Translations under genes and position numbers: made by a program
In this document: positions 1 through 7,629 of the stretch, piece by piece
Numbering within the stretch: the stretch's first letter is position 1
Layout: every line of letters starts with the position of its first letter
Notes under the pieces: generated by a model
What the model was told of the DNA's origin: nothing
The model's database searches: none
The model's input: the letters and a program-made list of their open reading frames with translations, nothing else
Origin: Enteractinococcus helveticum
GTDB lineage: Bacteria; Actinomycetota; Actinomycetes; Actinomycetales; Micrococcaceae
DNA: 29,164 nucleotides
Reading direction: 5' to 3'
NCBI RefSeq assembly: GCF_020742345.1
Contig: NZ_DYXC01000043.1
Span: 1 to 29,164 of the forward strand

Positions 1-207
1 CAGGATGTTCTTGATGCCCTGGCAGCAGCACACCAGCTGGGAACCACCATCCTGATGGTCACGCATGACCCGGTGTGTGCCGCCCGTGCCGATCGTATTG
101 TGTATTTGCGCGACGGAGGCGTGGTGGATGAACTGTTCAGTTCCCACGATGACGCCGCGGCACGGGAAAACGCAGTTCGAACGTGGTTGAGCCACCAAGG
201 CTTTTGA
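1..207 (+). CDS. ABC transporter ATP-binding protein, C-terminal fragment
   Basis: Only the last 68 codons are inside the window; the frame is open from base 1 to the TGA at 205-207. The fragment reads TILMVTHDPVCAARADRIVYLRDG. This is the H-loop (switch histidine in VTHD) and the following beta-strand and 'RIVYLRDG' hairpin of an ABC nucleotide-binding domain. This end is typical of MacB/LolD-type export ATPases and of other small importer ATPases, so the substrate cannot be deduced. It would power a membrane permease encoded upstream or elsewhere. A weak hairpin (ATCCC-CTCG-GGGAT, 225-238) follows the stop; it has no U-tract. Confidence 0.85.
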   Translation, partial: QDVLDALAAAHQLGTTILMVTHDPVCAARADRIVYLRDGGVVDELFSSHDDAAARENAVRTWLSHQGF

Positions 208-356
208 GTGCACTGCGAACTCGTATCCCCTCGGGGATGGCAAAATGTTGGAGCGCCACAAGATTTCCGGCTCCCAGCCTAAGACGCTGTGACCCAAAGA
301 CAGCAGGGTGAGTAATATTTAGGGATATTGAACAGAATTCTGGACAGGATGACATC

Positions 357-1340
357 ATGTTGAATCACAATGTGATTTATATCGATGGGGTAGCCGCACC
401 TTCGGGCTCCGTGACCGACACTGTGGACCAACTACAACACGACGGCGTTGCATGGCTGGACTTCGTCAAGCCCACCCCGCAAGAACTTGACCAGGTCAAG
501 ACTGCACTACAGCTCCATGAGCTTGCCATCCAAGACATTCTGCAGGGCCGTCAACGGCCAAAGATCGAAGCCTACGGCGCCACACAATTCATTGTGCTAC
601 GTCCGGCCAGGATTATAGACAACAGAGTGCAGACGGTGGAGTTCTACCTTTATATCGGACCCAACTTCATTATCACTGCACGGCATGAAGATTTCCCGGC
701 CCTTGAGACAGCAGCACACCGGCTGATCGACGACCCCCATCTGGCTACCAGCCCCCAACACATCCAGCAAGTCGTTCTCGATACCATTTGCCACAGCTAT
801 AGACCAACAATGCTCTATCTCCGCGATGCCATTGACGACGTCGAAGAAGATATTCTGCTTGGCGAAGAGACTGCCCCGCACCGGGTCTATGAATTGCTGC
901 GCGACATCATGAAGCTTCAACGCAGTGCTCACCCATTCTCCGATATCATCAATGATTTGCGTGAAGACCTCACAGGGGAATTGGACACCCATCTTCGCAG
1001 TCTAGAAGACCGGGCTCTTCGATTATCGGGGCAAGTCGATAGTTTCCGCGATGTGCTCACCGCGGGCTTACAACTCCATACTGCACTGTTAGGCGAACGG
1101 CAAAATGAAGAGATGGCCCGTATGACCGAGGCTGCCTATAACCAAGGCGAACAAGCCAAGAAAGTCTCAGCGTGGGCCGCGATCTTATTCACTCCCACGG
1201 TGATCGCCGGAATTTACGGCATGAACTTCCGCCAGATGCCGGGTCTAACCGATTCATACGGGTTTACGGTAGCGCTACTGGCCATGTTGGTCTCGTCAGT
1301 CACGCTGTATATCGTCTTCAAACGACAGCACTGGCTCTAA
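357..1340 (+). CDS. CorA-family magnesium/divalent cation transporter
   Basis: The 327-aa product has the layout of a CorA/MIT channel. A soluble, mostly alpha-helical N-terminal part (about 1-265) is followed by two C-terminal membrane helices (about 270-288 and 300-321). The diagnostic YGMN motif at the end of TM1 (GMN at 288-290) is followed by the periplasmic loop FRQMPGLTDSYG, and the protein ends in a short basic tail (FKRQHWL). Known CorA channels are pentamers that admit Mg2+ (also Co2+/Ni2+) down the membrane potential. The start ATG has AGGA 7 nt upstream (346-349), just after a perfect CAGAATTCTG palindrome. Length is in the usual range (about 315-370 aa). Neighbours (ABC ATPase, flavodoxin) give no further clue. 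The choice between Mg uptake and Zn efflux (ZntB-like) is not certain. Confidence 0.93.
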   Translation: MLNHNVIYIDGVAAPSGSVTDTVDQLQHDGVAWLDFVKPTPQELDQVKTALQLHELAIQDILQGRQRPKIEAYGATQFIVLRPARIIDNRVQTVEFYLYIGPNFIITARHEDFPALETAAHRLIDDPHLATSPQHIQQVVLDTICHSYRPTMLYLRDAIDDVEEDILLGEETAPHRVYELLRDIMKLQRSAHPFSDIINDLREDLTGELDTHLRSLEDRALRLSGQVDSFRDVLTAGLQLHTALLGERQNEEMARMTEAAYNQGEQAKKVSAWAAILFTPTVIAGIYGMNFRQMPGLTDSYGFTVALLAMLVSSVTLYIVFKRQHWL

Positions 1341-1704
1341 AGATGATGTATGCCAGTCTTGTCCTGCCAGCAGCATCTCGTTTTGAGTGGCCGCTCCACA
1401 TAAGACCACGGCACTGTGCGCTTTTGATGGTGGATGTCATTCAACAATTCGGTCGTCATCCAGACATGGGCAGACACTGAACGATTCTGGTTCCCACAGC
1501 AGTAGATGGCGGGGCAAAGCCCAATACCAGTGCACAGAAGATGTGATTCTGGGGTACCGCAGGGCAAGAAGCTGTTCTCGTTTCATTCCAACTCGATATA
1601 CTCGAAACAGGAGTGTTGAGCGCGCACCTGGCGACTGATCGCCATCATCTCCTAACATTCTTCGTCCAACCGAGATCGCTTTGACAGCGGAGCAAGAGGA
1701 CCTC
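1341..1704. other. Intergenic stretch without a convincing gene
   Basis: About 360 bases between the CorA-like gene and the flavodoxin. Short ORFs on both strands show no recognisable domain and lack good ribosome sites. I see no U-tailed terminator after the CorA gene; only a small GGCGA-CTGA-TCGCC hairpin near 1630-1643. The one promoter-like element is at 1575-1602. Confidence 0.5.
1575..1602 (+). promoter_or_regulatory. Possible promoter for the flavodoxin gene
   Basis: TATACT at 1597-1602 is one base from the consensus -10. A weak -35 candidate (TTCTCG) lies 16 bases upstream. Transcription would begin about 100 bases before the flavodoxin start. The -35 match is poor, so this is tentative. 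Confidence 0.3.
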
Positions 1705-2220
1705 ATGCAAGCACTGATCATTTATGAATCCGCGTGGGGCAACACCAAAGATATAGCCCAGGCAATTGGTCAAGGACTCGCCGAAGAGGACATCCACCTG
1801 CAACTCAGTGCGGTCCAAGACGCCCCTGCACTGCAACAGGTAGCGGTAGACCTCCTCGTGGTCGGCGCCCCGACCCATGCGTTTGGTCTGAGTCGAGAGT
1901 CCACGCGCGAAGATGCGCATCACCGGGGCGGCGCACTGATCAGCTCTGGAGTCCGGGAATGGCTCGACACTGGCCCCGTCGCGTTGACCGTGGCAACCTT
2001 CGATACCCACGTCCGGCACCCGAATCTGCCGGGGCATGCCAGTCGAAAAATCGCCAAGAAACTCAAGAAACTTGGGTGTACGGTGCTGACCGATCCGGAA
2101 AGTTTCAACGTCGACGACTATGACGGTCCACTATCACCAGGGGAACACGATCGTGCTCGCGCATGGGGCCACGAACTTGGGCGTCGCCTCATGGGCCGAT
2201 ATTACGATCACCAGCCCTAA
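1705..2220 (+). CDS. Flavodoxin-domain protein
   Basis: The 171-aa product starts MQALIIYESAWGNTKDIAQAI, the phosphate-binding loop of the flavodoxin fold (S/T-x-x-G-N-T), which cradles the FMN phosphate. A second segment, LLVVGAPTHAFGLSRES, matches the flavodoxin strand and loop that pack on the FMN ring ('GxPT'). Flavodoxins carry one or two electrons at low potential in the cytoplasm. I chose the ATG at 1705 because AGAGGA (1695-1700) precedes it and because the fold begins directly there. A TTG at 1681 would add eight residues but has no ribosome site. The gene lies 44-56 bp before the phosphoketolase in the same direction, so the two may be co-transcribed. The physiological partner is unknown; a flavodoxin-like NAD(P)H reductase or Wrb-type protein is possible but less likely given the short-chain form. 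Confidence 0.88.
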   Translation: MQALIIYESAWGNTKDIAQAIGQGLAEEDIHLQLSAVQDAPALQQVAVDLLVVGAPTHAFGLSRESTREDAHHRGGALISSGVREWLDTGPVALTVATFDTHVRHPNLPGHASRKIAKKLKKLGCTVLTDPESFNVDDYDGPLSPGEHDRARAWGHELGRRLMGRYYDHQP

Positions 2221-2264
2221 ACTTTGCATCGGTACGTGCACGGTGAGCTGTCGCGCCCCTCAGG

Positions 2265-4700
2265 ATGGATGATTCGATGCGCGGCTCAAATATAACTAGC
2301 CAGATTGATGGACCCCTGACCCCCGCCGAGCTAAATGGCATCCACGCGTGGTGGCGGGCTGCAAACTATTTATCCGTCGGGCAAATCTATCTGCTGTCCA
2401 ACCCGTTGCTGCACGAACCCCTACGGCCTGAACATATCAAACCCCGTTTGCTGGGTCACTGGGGCACCACCCCGGGCTTGAACTTCATCTACGCGCATCT
2501 TAATCGCGCCATCATCCAACGCCATCTGAACATGATCTATGTGATGGGCCCCGGTCATGGCGGTCCAGGCCCGGTCGCAGCCAGCTGGCTGGAGGGCACC
2601 TACAGCGAAACCTATCCAGAGGTCAGCCAAGACATCGACGGCATGCAAAAGCTGTTTCAACAATTCTCTTTTCCCGGGGGTATCCCCAGCCATGTGGCCC
2701 CGGAAACCCCTGGCTCTATCCATGAGGGCGGTGAATTGGGCTACGCCCTGTCCCATGCCTACGGTGCCGCTTTTGATAACCCTGATCTTATCGTGACGGC
2801 CGTGGTAGGAGATGGTGAAGCCGAAACCGGAGCACTGGCTACCGGCTGGCATTCCAATAAGTTTCTCAACCCCACCACCGATGGTGCGGTGTTGCCCATT
2901 TTGCATCTCAACGGTTACAAGATCGCCAATCCCACCATCTTGGCCCGGATTGATCGGGACGAGTTGGACGCCCTGCTGCGCGGATATGGACATACGCCAT
3001 ATTACGTTGAAGGCCAGGATCCAGAACAGATGCACCAGAACTTCGCCGGCACCCTGGACACCTGTCTGGAGGAAATCCACCAATTCCAACACCGTGCCCG
3101 TGAGCACGGCGAGATGACCAGGCCCAGGTGGCCGATGATCGTATTGCGGTCCCCCAAAGGATGGACCGGCCCCACCACCGTGGATGGCCACCAGGTTGAA
3201 GGCTCCTGGCGTTCCCACCAGGTGCCCTTCAGTGCAGCCCGGGAAAACGAGGATCACCGCAAGATCCTGGAAAACTGGTTACGTAGCTACCGTCCAGAAG
3301 AACTCTTTACCGCCACCGGTGCACCGGTGGAAGAGCTCCGCGGGCTCCGTCCTGAGGGTACACAACGGATGAGCGCTAACCCGCATGCCAATGGTGGATT
3401 GTTACTTCGGGATTTGCAGATGCCAGATTTCCGCGATTATGCAGTTGCGGTAGAACACCCAGGCACTGGACAGATCGAGGCAACCCGAGTGCTCGGACAG
3501 CTGCTGCGCGACGTGGTGTCCGCGAATATGCAGACCTTCCGAGTCTTCTCCCCAGACGAGAACAATTCCAACCGCCTGACGGCCATCCTGGAAGCCACCG
3601 ATCGCACATGGAATGCCCAAATGCTCCCCGAGGATGATCACCTTGCTCACGACGGGAGGGTTATGGAAATCCTGTCTGAGCACACCTGTCAGGGTTGGTT
3701 GGAAGGTTACTTACTAACCGGCCGACATGGGTTCTTTTCGTGCTACGAGGCATTTATTCACATCGTAGATTCCATGTTCAACCAACACGCCAAATGGTTG
3801 GACACCACCAACGATATTTCCTGGCGTCAGCCGATTGCTTCACTCAATTATTTATTGACCTCTCATGTCTGGCGCCAAGACCATAACGGATTCTCCCATC
3901 AGGACCCCGGGTTTATTGACCACGTCCTGAATAAGAAACCCGAAGTCGTCCGCGTCTATCTGCCACCTGATGCCAACACGCTGCTATCCGTGGCTGACCA
4001 CTGCCTCCGTAGCCGTCAATACGTCAATGTTATCGTCGCGGGCAAACAGCCACAGCTGCAATATCTGACCATGGACGACGCCATCGTCCATTGCGCTCAA
4101 GGCATCGGCACCTGGGACTGGGCCAGCACGCACCCGAACACCGAACCAGACGTCGTCATGGCATGTGCCGGTGACGTGCCGACCATGGAGACCCTGGCAG
4201 CAGTGGACCTGTTACGCAGCCATTTTCCGGATCTGGCCATCCGAGTCATCAACGTTGTTGATCTGCTACGACTACAACACGACGCTGTTGGTCCACACGG
4301 ATTGCCAGACACTGACTTTGATGCACTCTTTACCACAGATCAGCCCGTAATCTTCGCCTACCACGGCTATCCGTGGCTCATTCATCGACTCACCTACCGA
4401 CGCACCAACCACGGCAACTTCCACGTCCACGGCTATCAAGAAGAAGGCACCACGACCACCCCGTTTGATATGTGCGTGCTCAACCGGATCGACCGCTTCC
4501 ACCTAGCGATCGCTGTGATTGACAGAGTGTCCCGACTCGAGAACGTATCTTCGGGTGCACGCAAAACATTCCAGGATGCCCTGATTGAGCATCACCGGTA
4601 CATTCGTATCCACGGCGAGGATATGCCTGAGATCAAGAACTGGCAATGGCCAACTGCCCCAAAGTCGTCTATAGGACGGGCTGGAGGATTTTCTCACTAG
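2265..4700 (+). CDS. xfp: Phosphoketolase (xylulose-5-P/fructose-6-P)
   Basis: This TPP enzyme splits xylulose 5-phosphate (and often fructose 6-phosphate) with inorganic phosphate into acetyl phosphate plus glyceraldehyde 3-phosphate (or erythrose 4-phosphate), in the cytoplasm. The 811-aa product is full length for the family (about 790-830 aa). Visible hallmarks are GPGHGGP (95-101), the glycine-rich HEGGELGYALSHAYGA stretch (about 153-168), the TPP/Mg motif VGDGEAETG (181-189), SPDENNSNR in the middle domain, and CYEAFIHIVDSMFNQHAKWL later. The domains follow as XFP_N, XFP middle and XFP_C. The first ATG (2265) has almost no leader for a ribosome site. An in-frame ATG at 2277 follows AGGATGG and may be the true start. 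No acetate kinase or phosphotransacetylase is in the window. Whether it serves fermentation, a phosphoketolase shunt or acetyl-P supply is not visible here. Confidence 0.96.
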   Translation: MDDSMRGSNITSQIDGPLTPAELNGIHAWWRAANYLSVGQIYLLSNPLLHEPLRPEHIKPRLLGHWGTTPGLNFIYAHLNRAIIQRHLNMIYVMGPGHGGPGPVAASWLEGTYSETYPEVSQDIDGMQKLFQQFSFPGGIPSHVAPETPGSIHEGGELGYALSHAYGAAFDNPDLIVTAVVGDGEAETGALATGWHSNKFLNPTTDGAVLPILHLNGYKIANPTILARIDRDELDALLRGYGHTPYYVEGQDPEQMHQNFAGTLDTCLEEIHQFQHRAREHGEMTRPRWPMIVLRSPKGWTGPTTVDGHQVEGSWRSHQVPFSAARENEDHRKILENWLRSYRPEELFTATGAPVEELRGLRPEGTQRMSANPHANGGLLLRDLQMPDFRDYAVAVEHPGTGQIEATRVLGQLLRDVVSANMQTFRVFSPDENNSNRLTAILEATDRTWNAQMLPEDDHLAHDGRVMEILSEHTCQGWLEGYLLTGRHGFFSCYEAFIHIVDSMFNQHAKWLDTTNDISWRQPIASLNYLLTSHVWRQDHNGFSHQDPGFIDHVLNKKPEVVRVYLPPDANTLLSVADHCLRSRQYVNVIVAGKQPQLQYLTMDDAIVHCAQGIGTWDWASTHPNTEPDVVMACAGDVPTMETLAAVDLLRSHFPDLAIRVINVVDLLRLQHDAVGPHGLPDTDFDALFTTDQPVIFAYHGYPWLIHRLTYRRTNHGNFHVHGYQEEGTTTTPFDMCVLNRIDRFHLAIAVIDRVSRLENVSSGARKTFQDALIEHHRYIRIHGEDMPEIKNWQWPTAPKSSIGRAGGFSH

Positions 4701-4822
4701 CTCTGCATCGCGTCACTGCCTGTGAGGGCTCACCATTCGGGCTGGATTATTCGACGCGTTGGTCTTCAAAGTAAGAACACCAAGCCGGGAAGTACTTGTC
4801 AAAGTCTAGCCTTGTGGCTATC

Positions 4823-4846
4823 GACCACCAGTCTGGTGGTCTTTTT
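4823..4846 (+). terminator. Rho-independent terminator after phosphoketolase
   Basis: A perfect 8-bp stem, GACCACCA (4823-4830) and TGGTGGTC (4834-4841), with a 3-base loop is followed directly by TTTTT. It lies about 120 bp after the phosphoketolase stop. On the minus strand there is no U-run, so it acts for the plus-strand unit. Confidence 0.85.
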
Positions 4847-4943
4847 GCTCTACCAGGACATTGTCAAACCAATACAAACCAACACTGACTACAACGCTGT
4901 GCAAAACGTCAACATGCAGACCCGTGAAAATTATTCCCACACG

Positions 4944-5738
4944 TCAGTCACCGAGCTGGCTGATAGTAAAAGCCAGCAAGAACCCAGCAGAAGCGATCAG
5001 ACCGGTCCAAGCATGGGTCCGTTCGAAAGCTTCAGGGATCATCGTATCGGACAACATCGTCAGAATCGCACCGGCAGCAAATGCGGTGATGACGCCCACG
5101 GTCTGAGCCGAGGCATCCCCCAGCAGCAGATAGCCCATCGCAGCCGCCAGTGCGCTAGCCACCGCGATACTACTCCAGACCCCAAATACGTACCGGGCAC
5201 TGCGATCGGCTTGTTTCATTCCGGCAGCACTCGACAGCCCCTCAGGGAGGTTAGAAATAAACACCGCCGCAACCACAGCTGTGCTGACCCCACCGCCCCC
5301 GAGCAGACTCGCACCTAACACCACGGACTCTGGTACACCATCCAGCAGCGCACCGACGGCGATCGCTCGACCACTACCGGACTGGGAACTCTCGGTGGGC
5401 TGTTGGTTCTGGGACCGTTTGCGGTGCCGTGCGCCGAACCTGTCGAGCAGCTTATTGGCCAGCATGTAGGTGACCGCGCCACCAGCAAAACCGCCTACCA
5501 CCGGGGCGACACCGGCACTGTCAGCAGCCTCCTGAACAAGATCAAATGCCAGAGCAGAGATTAATACCCCAGCACCGAAAGCCATCACTGCGGCAACAAC
5601 TCGAGGGGGTACCTGAACAAACCATGCGATGGTTGCACCGATTACAAGCGCTGCACCAGCTAACAGTCCCCAGGCACCAGCCACGAGCGTACCCATGAGT
5701 GGATCGACTGAAGCGGTGACGATGAGCGAATATATCAC
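4944..5738 (-). CDS. ZIP-family metal transporter, variant metal-site motifs
   Basis: The 264-aa hydrophobic protein has about eight membrane helices, the ZIP fold size, with a charged cytoplasmic loop (about 100-125, RHRKRSQNQQ...) between TM3 and TM4 as in ZIP proteins. TM4 carries LLDGVPESVVLG and TM5 carries ISNLPEGLSSAAG. These align with the ZIP 'HNxPEG' repeats that bind the metal. Here the usual His is D in TM4 and S in TM5, while PE is kept in both. ZIP carriers move Zn2+, Fe2+ or Mn2+ into the cytoplasm, but transport and metal choice are uncertain with the altered ligands. The GTG start overlaps the stop of the upstream small gene (GTGA), which indicates translational coupling. A later ATG would remove the first 14 residues and has no better ribosome site. 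Confidence 0.85.
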   Translation of the reverse strand: MIYSLIVTASVDPLMGTLVAGAWGLLAGAALVIGATIAWFVQVPPRVVAAVMAFGAGVLISALAFDLVQEAADSAGVAPVVGGFAGGAVTYMLANKLLDRFGARHRKRSQNQQPTESSQSGSGRAIAVGALLDGVPESVVLGASLLGGGGVSTAVVAAVFISNLPEGLSSAAGMKQADRSARYVFGVWSSIAVASALAAAMGYLLLGDASAQTVGVITAFAAGAILTMLSDTMIPEAFERTHAWTGLIASAGFLLAFTISQLGD

Positions 5739-5950
5739 TGGCCGGTTTTTCTTAACGCACTGCCCTTGTGTGCAGCGATATGTTCGGTCTTATCGCTTTT
5801 GATTTCGTATTGAGGCGTATCGTTTGAGGCGCGTCGAGTGTGGCCCTTATAGTCAAAATCTTCAGTGTGCACCTTGGTCACGGTGCCTGAGACTTGCCCG
5901 GCCTCAGAATTCCAGGTCACATGGTCTCCAACCTTGAATCGTTGAGCCAC
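5735..5950 (-). CDS. Small DUF2945-like (hypervirulence-associated TUDOR-type) protein
   Basis: The 71-aa product (MAQRFKVGDHVTWNSEAGQV..) fits the small family annotated DUF2945 or 'hypervirulence-associated TUDOR domain'. Features are a KVGDHVxWNSEAG start, GTVTKVHT, a HTRRAS/N-x-P-Q-Y-E-I-K-S-DKT segment and a HKGSALRK end. Its molecular role is not known; an SH3-like beta-barrel is predicted. I place the start at the GTG at 5950 because AAAGGAG lies 5 nt upstream; a TTG five codons earlier overlaps that ribosome site. Its stop overlaps the ZIP transporter start by four bases. The gene diverges from the amidotransferase gene, sharing a ~200 bp control region. Confidence 0.8.
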   Translation of the reverse strand: MAQRFKVGDHVTWNSEAGQVSGTVTKVHTEDFDYKGHTRRASNDTPQYEIKSDKTEHIAAHKGSALRKTGQ

Positions 5951-6013
5951 GTCCACTCCTTTCAACCATCGCGGAACGCGAACTTGATACGCACAATATC
6001 ACCGTCGAAACCA

Positions 6014-6025
6014 AGTCTATAGACT
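6014..6025. promoter_or_regulatory. 12-bp perfect palindrome in a divergent control region
   Basis: AGTCTATAGACT reads the same on both strands. It sits between the minus-strand DUF2945/ZIP pair (start 5950) and the plus-strand amidotransferase (start 6152). A dimeric repressor could bind here, but no regulator is identifiable. The dyad is short and may be chance. Confidence 0.3.
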
Positions 6026-6151
6026 CAGCTTTTCACTGCAGCCAATCCCCCAAAGAGCACGTATCAGGGGTCAATGTAATGCAAGAAGGTAGCGAAAGTC
6101 GTACACTCAAAACAACGACAACCGCTGGTTGAGTAAGGAAATGAGGCCCGG

Positions 6152-7039
6152 ATGTGTCGTTGGCTTGCTTATCTTGGTTCATCAATACCGCTGGAAGATG
6201 TGCTGGTGCGCCCGAATCACTCGCTCATCGATCAGAGTCTGCATGCCCGACAGCTTTTCCTGCCCGGTGATCCGCTTGCAACCGTCTTCCTTGATAATGC
6301 TTTCCCAACGAATGGCGACGGGTACGGCATAGCGTGGGCAGGGCGCGCTGGAACCGTCGGGCAATACCGCCAAATCGGACCAGCCTGGGACAGCCTCAAT
6401 CTTCAGCACCTTGCCGCGCAAATCGAAGCAGGATGTTTTCTCGCCCATGTCCGTGCAGCACCGGGACAGACGATTGCTGAACAGAACTGTCACCCTTTCG
6501 TTCACCAGAACTGGATGTTCCAACACAACGGCGAGATACCCAATTTTCCTGAAGTAAAACGAGAACTGACATTCGACGTCGACCCCAAACTGTACCCATC
6601 AATCCTTGGCAATGCTGACACCGAGGTGTGTTTCTACTTGGCCCTGACCTATGGCCTGGCACATGACCCGTTACAAGCTATGACACGGATGGTGGAGCGA
6701 GTTGAACGCGCTCGCGACAAACATAATATTGCCGCGCCTTTTCGTGCCACAATGTGCGCCTCTGATGGCCATCAATTGGTCGTGCTGCGCTGGGTAAGCC
6801 CCGATGTGGTGGGAGCTACTGCTCCGAGTCTCTATCATTCCTATGGACCCACCATGCTGCATACTGTCGACGGCGGCGCGGATACCCTACCTGATAACGC
6901 GCAGCTTGTCGTGTCCGAACCATTGGAGTTGCACTGGAGTACCCACGTGTGGAATGAAGTGCCCGCTGGATCGATTGGTATCTTTCGTCCAGAAATATCG
7001 CCGACTTTTACACCTGTCGACGTGGACTTCCAGCGCTAA
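6152..7039 (+). CDS. Class II glutamine amidotransferase (YafJ/EgtC-like)
   Basis: The product is 295 aa and begins MCRWLAYLG. Cys2 becomes the N-terminal nucleophile after Met removal, as in Ntn-type glutamine amidotransferases. Other active-site landmarks follow in order: NGDGYGIAW (oxyanion region), FLAHVRAAPG, NCHPFVHQNWMFQHNGEI (the HNG strand that binds glutamine) and NADTEVCFYLAL. Class II domains release ammonia from glutamine or act as related amide hydrolases. The protein has only this domain, as in YafJ and in EgtC of ergothioneine synthesis. The egtABD genes are not next to it, so I do not call it egtC. GAGG (6143-6146) and AAGGA (6135-6139) precede the ATG. It stands alone, divergent from the DUF2945/ZIP pair. 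Confidence 0.88.
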   Translation: MCRWLAYLGSSIPLEDVLVRPNHSLIDQSLHARQLFLPGDPLATVFLDNAFPTNGDGYGIAWAGRAGTVGQYRQIGPAWDSLNLQHLAAQIEAGCFLAHVRAAPGQTIAEQNCHPFVHQNWMFQHNGEIPNFPEVKRELTFDVDPKLYPSILGNADTEVCFYLALTYGLAHDPLQAMTRMVERVERARDKHNIAAPFRATMCASDGHQLVVLRWVSPDVVGATAPSLYHSYGPTMLHTVDGGADTLPDNAQLVVSEPLELHWSTHVWNEVPAGSIGIFRPEISPTFTPVDVDFQR

Positions 7040-7411
7040 ATAGTGGTCGGCGCAGTGCGTATAGAGTTCGGCAATGTTCCTGTGCCAGCGATGCGCTTGG
7101 GTTCGACTGCCAAACGACCCGCAGATTGAACCACCGTGACATGGTGATCCGCTGAGTCAATCAGCGCAAAGAAGGGCACTGCCGATGACCGTCAACGCAT
7201 ATGTGAAACTTGTAGAGCCCAGTAATGACGTAAGTACAACGGTCATCGCCACAGAGGTTGTTTTTTACCGTGAGCTTCATATCGCATACAAGCCAGCCCC
7301 TGGTGGGATATAGTCTGAATATTTTGACTGTCTCAAGCCTTGTTGGCACAGTTGTGTTGGAAAGGTGCAAAGTATTCCACTGCCGATACAAGCGGAAAAT
7401 GGGCCTGCCGG
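7040..7411. other. Gene-poor stretch with one possible small ORF
   Basis: About 370 bases between the amidotransferase gene and the tRNA-Ala terminator. It has a 6-bp dyad CGCTGA-GTCAA-TCAGCG (7150-7166) without a T-run, and one small plus-strand ORF described separately. Longer ORFs on both strands here look like chance. Confidence 0.5.
7185..7313 (+). CDS. Possible 42-aa small protein
   Basis: An ATG preceded by GAAGGG (8 nt spacing) opens a 42-codon frame. The product starts MTVNAYVKLVEPSND and later reads VVFYRELHIAYKPAPGGI. Its composition looks protein-like, with mixed polar and beta-prone residues, but I recognise no family. It could instead be the remnant of a larger gene, since the frame closes 15 bases upstream of any other start. 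Treat as tentative. Confidence 0.25.
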   Translation: MTVNAYVKLVEPSNDVSTTVIATEVVFYRELHIAYKPAPGGI

Positions 7412-7450
7412 GCAAAACAAAACCTGCTGTGCAGATTGCAGAGCAGGTTT
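7412..7450 (-). terminator. Rho-independent terminator of tRNA-Ala
   Basis: On the minus strand, five bases after the tRNA's CCA, the 9-bp stem AAACCTGCT / AGCAGGTTT (7442-7450 with 7420-7428) closes a 13-base loop. It runs into TTTTGTTTTG. Position and U-rich tail fit termination of the tRNA transcript. Confidence 0.8.
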
Positions 7451-7455
7451 AATAT

Positions 7456-7531
7456 TGGTGGAGCTTAGGGGATTCGAACCCCTGACCTCTTCCGTGCCAC
7501 GGAAGCGCGCTACCAACTGCGCCAAAGCCCC
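7456..7531 (-). tRNA. tRNA-Ala (anticodon GGC), CCA encoded
   Basis: The minus strand folds as a complete 76-nt tRNA including the 3' CCA. The acceptor stem GGGGCTT / AAGCTCC contains the G3:U70 wobble pair that marks alanine tRNAs. The anticodon stem CTTCC/GGAAG holds the loop GTGGCAC with anticodon GGC (reads GCC). The T arm is AGGGG-TTCGAAT-CCCCT. It lies alone after the histidine phosphatase gene, with its own promoter and terminator. Confidence 0.97.
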
Positions 7532-7572
7532 TTATCAAGTTTTTATTGTTACCTCGCTGGGCAACAGATACT

Positions 7573-7600
7573 AGTATACATAGCTTTGTTTTGAAAACAA
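7573..7600 (-). promoter_or_regulatory. Promoter of tRNA-Ala
   Basis: On the minus strand TTGTTT (7600-7595) and TATACT (7578-7573) are separated by 16 bases. Transcription would start near 7566, about 35 bases before the mature tRNA. The -35 lies inside a 17-bp inverted repeat, TTTGTTTTGAAAACAAA (7585-7601). Confidence 0.55.
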
Positions 7601-7629
7601 ATTCCGCATGTCAGATCTAGCAGGTGATC

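Noticed and set aside
2421..3257. 278-aa ORF antisense to the phosphoketolase.
   Set aside because: Full shadow of a strongly supported enzyme gene; no domain and no ribosome site.
7277..7574. Overlapping ORFs on both strands across the tRNA, including 'ELRGFEPLTSSVP' and 'MAQLVARFRGTEEVRGSNPLSST'.
   Set aside because: These are well-known false proteins from translating a tRNA gene and its antisense; the tRNA-Ala explains the DNA.
7456..7629. tRNA-Ala as a possible integration site for a mobile element.
   Set aside because: No integrase, no repeated tRNA 3' end in the window, and the adjacent genes are conserved housekeeping genes.
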